Of a DNA stretch of 64,000 nt, positions 61,898 through 64,000 are shown piece by piece. A program made the position numbers and the translations under genes. This stretch comes from Cryobacterium levicorallinum (GTDB lineage: Bacteria > Actinomycetota > Actinomycetes > Actinomycetales > Microbacteriaceae). The stretch is taken from positions 33,848-97,847 of the forward strand of contig NZ_SOFE01000036.1 of the NCBI RefSeq assembly GCF_004402405.1, written 5' to 3'. The notes beneath the pieces were generated by a model. That model was not told where the DNA came from. It ran no database searches and was given only the letters and a program-made list of their open reading frames with translations. Each line of letters opens with the position of its first letter. The stretch's first letter is position 1.

Positions 61898-62422
61898 TCA
61901 TCGGTGCTTGGAATCTTCGGGCGCGCCCACGAGGAGGGCGCGGAGGCGGTCTTTGGCAGCGGCGTACCGTGACCGTGCTGTTGAGTCCGAGACGCCCATG
62001 ATTTGGGCCGCATCAGCGATGCTGAATCCGTCCCAGTGCACGAGTTCCACCAGCTCTCGTTGTTCTTTGGGGAGTTGTGTCACGGCGCCGCGAACATCGA
62101 TCGTGTCGGAACTGTCGTGATCAGGTCCGGTGCTGGTCTGCTCGAGTTCCTGACGCAGACGGTCGGTGGCGGCGAGGCGGCGGCGGGTCGCGCGTCGGGC
62201 GTTCAGCAGGGTGTTTCGTGCGATGGTGAAGAGCCACCTGCGGCCGCCGATCTCATCGGCAGGAGCCGAGCGGGCCTTCTTCCACGCGATGATGAGGGCC
62301 TCGCTGAGGACATCGGCCGCGTCCGCGCGCGGATCGACCCGACGTTCCAGGTATGCAAGGAGATCGGACGCATTCGCGCGGATGAGCTTCTCCAGATGGG
62401 TGGTGCCGTCCCGACGCGTCAC
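61898..62422 (-). CDS. ECF-type RNA polymerase sigma factor
   Basis: A 174-residue sigma-70 family protein. Region 2 is LLAYLERRVDPRADAADVLSEAL to GGRRWLFTIARNTLLNARR. Region 4 is LPKEQRELVELVHWDGFSIADAAQIMGVS with helix-turn-helix STARSRYAAAKDRLR. GTG 62422 overlaps the stop of the upstream membrane protein gene by GTGA. Such factors answer envelope or oxidative stress; the target set here is unknown. Confidence 0.92.
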   Translation of the reverse strand: MTRRDGTTHLEKLIRANASDLLAYLERRVDPRADAADVLSEALIIAWKKARSAPADEIGGRRWLFTIARNTLLNARRATRRRLAATDRLRQELEQTSTGPDHDSSDTIDVRGAVTQLPKEQRELVELVHWDGFSIADAAQIMGVSDSTARSRYAAAKDRLRALLVGAPEDSKHR

Positions 62423-63036
62423 GGGGCGACCGCATCGCAGGTGCCGGCGCCCTCAAGGGAGAAATGGCTGGCGTCCAGGTCCTGAGCGGTCACACCGTCT
62501 GTCAGCAGTCGGTATGTGGTGTCAAAGAGCATGTCCGTTCGTAGGTCGGCGGCCGCGGGCTGCATGGTCGCCTCCGGATGTGCTGCGTTCCAGTCGGAGA
62601 AAGACTGCGTTTTGGCGGCCTCTCGTTCGGCATAGTTAGTGTCGGTGCGGATGTCGTCCGGAATCTGCAGGGTGTCGAAGTCGATGTCCATTAGAAGCGT
62701 GCGTGCGGCCAGGAACGACGCGTCGTCGGCCGGGACCCCCTCGGGATGGATGATGATTCCGGCCGCGCAGACGTCACCGTCCGCGGTGACGTGCTGGACG
62801 GTCTTGTCGGGGACGAACCCCAGCCACGACAGAAGCGACGGCGATGCGAACGCCGCAGACGTGCCGCCCACGAGCACCAGGGACAGGGTGATCCCGGTGA
62901 CAAGGAACCGCTTACGCCGCTGAGGCGGCCGGCTGCCGCGGACAACGTCCTCCAGCGCTCCCAGCAGAGGACCGGTTCGCGGCGCGATCGCCGGACGGTT
63001 GCTCGTGATCCGGCCCATCAGCTCGTCGTCATCCAT
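62419..63036 (-). CDS. Single-pass membrane protein, probable anti-sigma factor
   Basis: A 205-residue protein. The cytoplasmic part (about 1-42) starts MDDDELMGRITSNRP; one helix (about 44-66, FLVTGITLSLVLVGGTSAAF) follows, and then an outer domain of about 135 residues with two Cys. It lacks the HxxxCxxC zinc motif of ZAS anti-sigma factors. Being directly upstream of and overlapping the sigma gene, it is likely its regulator, though sigma-first order is more common. GGGAGAA precedes ATG 63036. Confidence 0.72.
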   Translation of the reverse strand: MDDDELMGRITSNRPAIAPRTGPLLGALEDVVRGSRPPQRRKRFLVTGITLSLVLVGGTSAAFASPSLLSWLGFVPDKTVQHVTADGDVCAAGIIIHPEGVPADDASFLAARTLLMDIDFDTLQIPDDIRTDTNYAEREAAKTQSFSDWNAAHPEATMQPAAADLRTDMLFDTTYRLLTDGVTAQDLDASHFSLEGAGTCDAVAP

Positions 63037-63451
63037 AGTGTTCTCCCGTCAGTGATGCTCTTACTACCTACATGTCCGCGGGAAAAGGAAACGTCCATCG
63101 TCAGTCACAAAACAAGCAGAAGGTACCCGTCACAGTCTCTCTTACCCCGCAATCGCGCGGGGTCGACCGCGCATTCATGCGATCAGACGGGCCGCCTCGG
63201 GTGACGCGTGCGGCGTCGCTGAGTGAAGAGACAATGGCGCAGACGCCGGCAACCACTGACGGAAGTCCGATCGTCCCGCAGAGGGTTCCCCTTGCGGGCA
63301 GCGATGGTTCGCACTCAATCTGGAGTGTGGCTTTCAGATTTGTATGGCGGTGTTTCTTCAGAATTAGATGGCGGCACTGACGGGTAGATCCCATTGACGC
63401 CGCCGCGTTCCCCGGAATGACGGAGTCAACCCGCCATCGTCATCGGGATAA
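63037..63451. other. Gap without recognisable genes
   Basis: A 415-base stretch upstream of the sigma/anti-sigma pair. It should contain their minus-strand promoter. The rest shows no convincing frame or repeat. Confidence 0.4.
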
Positions 63452-63811
63452 CGACATAGAGCGACCACAGAACGCCGCCATAGACCGGCAAAGTCCACAG
63501 CGCTGAAGCGCAACAAGAGCATCCCCGAGGCGCTGCAGTACGTAGCCGATCACCCGGTCAGCAACATCGAGGCACCGATCGACACTCCGGTCTGGGAGCT
63601 GGTGTGCCGGAAACTGTTCGAACTGGCCAACAGCCCCGACAAGAAAGTGCGGGGCTCGATGGCCCGTGCGACCAAGGCTCAGAAGATCATCCTGGATCGG
63701 CTCGTCGGTCGACGTCGACCCGGTACCCACCCTGCACAAGTACAGGTAGACGCCATCAACTTTATCGACTTGACTGTTGGGGTAATCCCCATCAGAGAGA
63801 AGACATTGTGA
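63452..63811 (+). pseudogene. 5'-truncated conserved-looking gene
   Basis: After a stop at 63449 the frame stays open to TGA 63811. It reads STALKRNKSIPEALQYV, IDTPVWELVCRKLFELANS and KAQKIILDRLVGRRRPG, which has the look of a real helical protein. No ATG, GTG or TTG occurs before GTG 63602, which lies in the middle of the apparent domain, so the 5' end seems lost. Its stop overlaps the next small frame by GTGA. I cannot name it. Confidence 0.5.
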
Positions 63812-63894
63812 GCACCTGGCCTAAAGACCTCCCCCGCCCGGACAACCAGCCGGATCCTGTGCATGAACCAGAGGAAGCTCCCTATGACTACTGA
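63808..63894 (+). CDS. Tiny coupled frame, 28 residues
   Basis: GTG 63808 overlaps the preceding stop (GTGA). The peptide is acidic and Pro-rich (STWPKDLPRPDNQPDPVHE). The coupling is suggestive, but size and composition make it doubtful as a gene. Confidence 0.25.
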   Translation: MSTWPKDLPRPDNQPDPVHEPEEAPYDY

Positions 63895-63917
63895 CCTGCC
63901 GCGGATATCTCGGACAG

Positions 63918-64000
63918 TGGGCCCTCTTAAAATGAGGGTTCACTGAAAGTAGAGATCAGCATGACCGCAGCACGCAGGCGTTTCACCCAGGAGTTCAAAG
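63918..64000 (+). mobile_element. Left end of an IS3-like insertion sequence (cut by window edge)
   Basis: TGGGCCCTCTTAAAATGAGG begins a typical IS3-type end starting with TG, and contains the small palindrome CCCTC/GAGGG. A transposase start follows 43 bases later. The right end and target duplication lie outside the window. Confidence 0.65.
63961..64000 (+). CDS. IS3-family transposase OrfA, first 13 codons
   Basis: ATG 63961 opens a frame reading MTAARRRFTQEFK, the usual start of IS3-group OrfA proteins (a helix-turn-helix protein beginning with RRxxxxEFK). It runs off the window. GAGA lies six bases before the start. Confidence 0.65.
   Translation, partial: MTAARRRFTQEFK

Overview
The window reads as chromosome of a high-GC Gram-positive actinobacterium, most likely a member of the Microbacteriaceae (Cryobacterium/Leifsonia-like; inferred from gene order and composition, not from a database search). 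Supporting signs are frequent GTG starts, many 4-bp ATGA/GTGA gene overlaps, the backbone order glmU-prs-rplY-pth-mfd-mazG-eno-ftsB-DUF501, and a very frequent GCATCC/GGATGC word in genes and terminators.

Layout. 1-4443: the 3' part of an ABC-F protein, then a D-methionine importer (metQ, metN, metI). 4594-6973: a small conserved protein and a PASTA-domain Ser/Thr kinase. 7010-20359: an expanded phosphate-uptake locus. pstC, pstA and a membrane-anchored pstS are separated from pstB by about 8 kb of cell-surface genes: two more phosphate-binding-like proteins, a WxL-like wall protein, a DUF916-like WxL-binding protein, an Ig-like membrane protein, and a sortase-fold protein that has lost its catalytic His and Cys. 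Three tandem 11-bp repeats lie before pstC and look like PHO boxes. This locus is the best candidate in the window for an undescribed system: a surface complex for phosphate capture built from WxL and sortase-type parts.

20450-23588: MarR regulator, tRNA-Gln, glmU, prs. 23978-38834: a block between prs and rplY with gnd, a hexose-6-phosphate mutarotase, a GntR regulator, a sugar ABC importer, two different NagA deacetylases, NagB, UxaE, an SDR reductase, mannonate dehydratase and gluconokinase. Together these suggest use of a glycan containing both an amino sugar and a uronic acid. 39029-55541: housekeeping backbone (rplY, pth with an apparent CTG start, mfd, nhaA, mazG, an ABC-2 exporter, hisS, eno, ftsB, DUF501, a membrane-anchored subtilase, ndh, and tRNA-Leu(UAA) with an unusually short variable arm).

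55542-64000: a decayed accessory region next to tRNA-Leu. It holds an integrase remnant, other gene scraps, a frameshifted GNAT, katG, a GNAT with an internal stop, small membrane proteins, an ECF sigma/anti-sigma-like pair, and the left end of an IS3-like element at the window edge. No CRISPR array, rRNA or recognisable riboswitch was seen.
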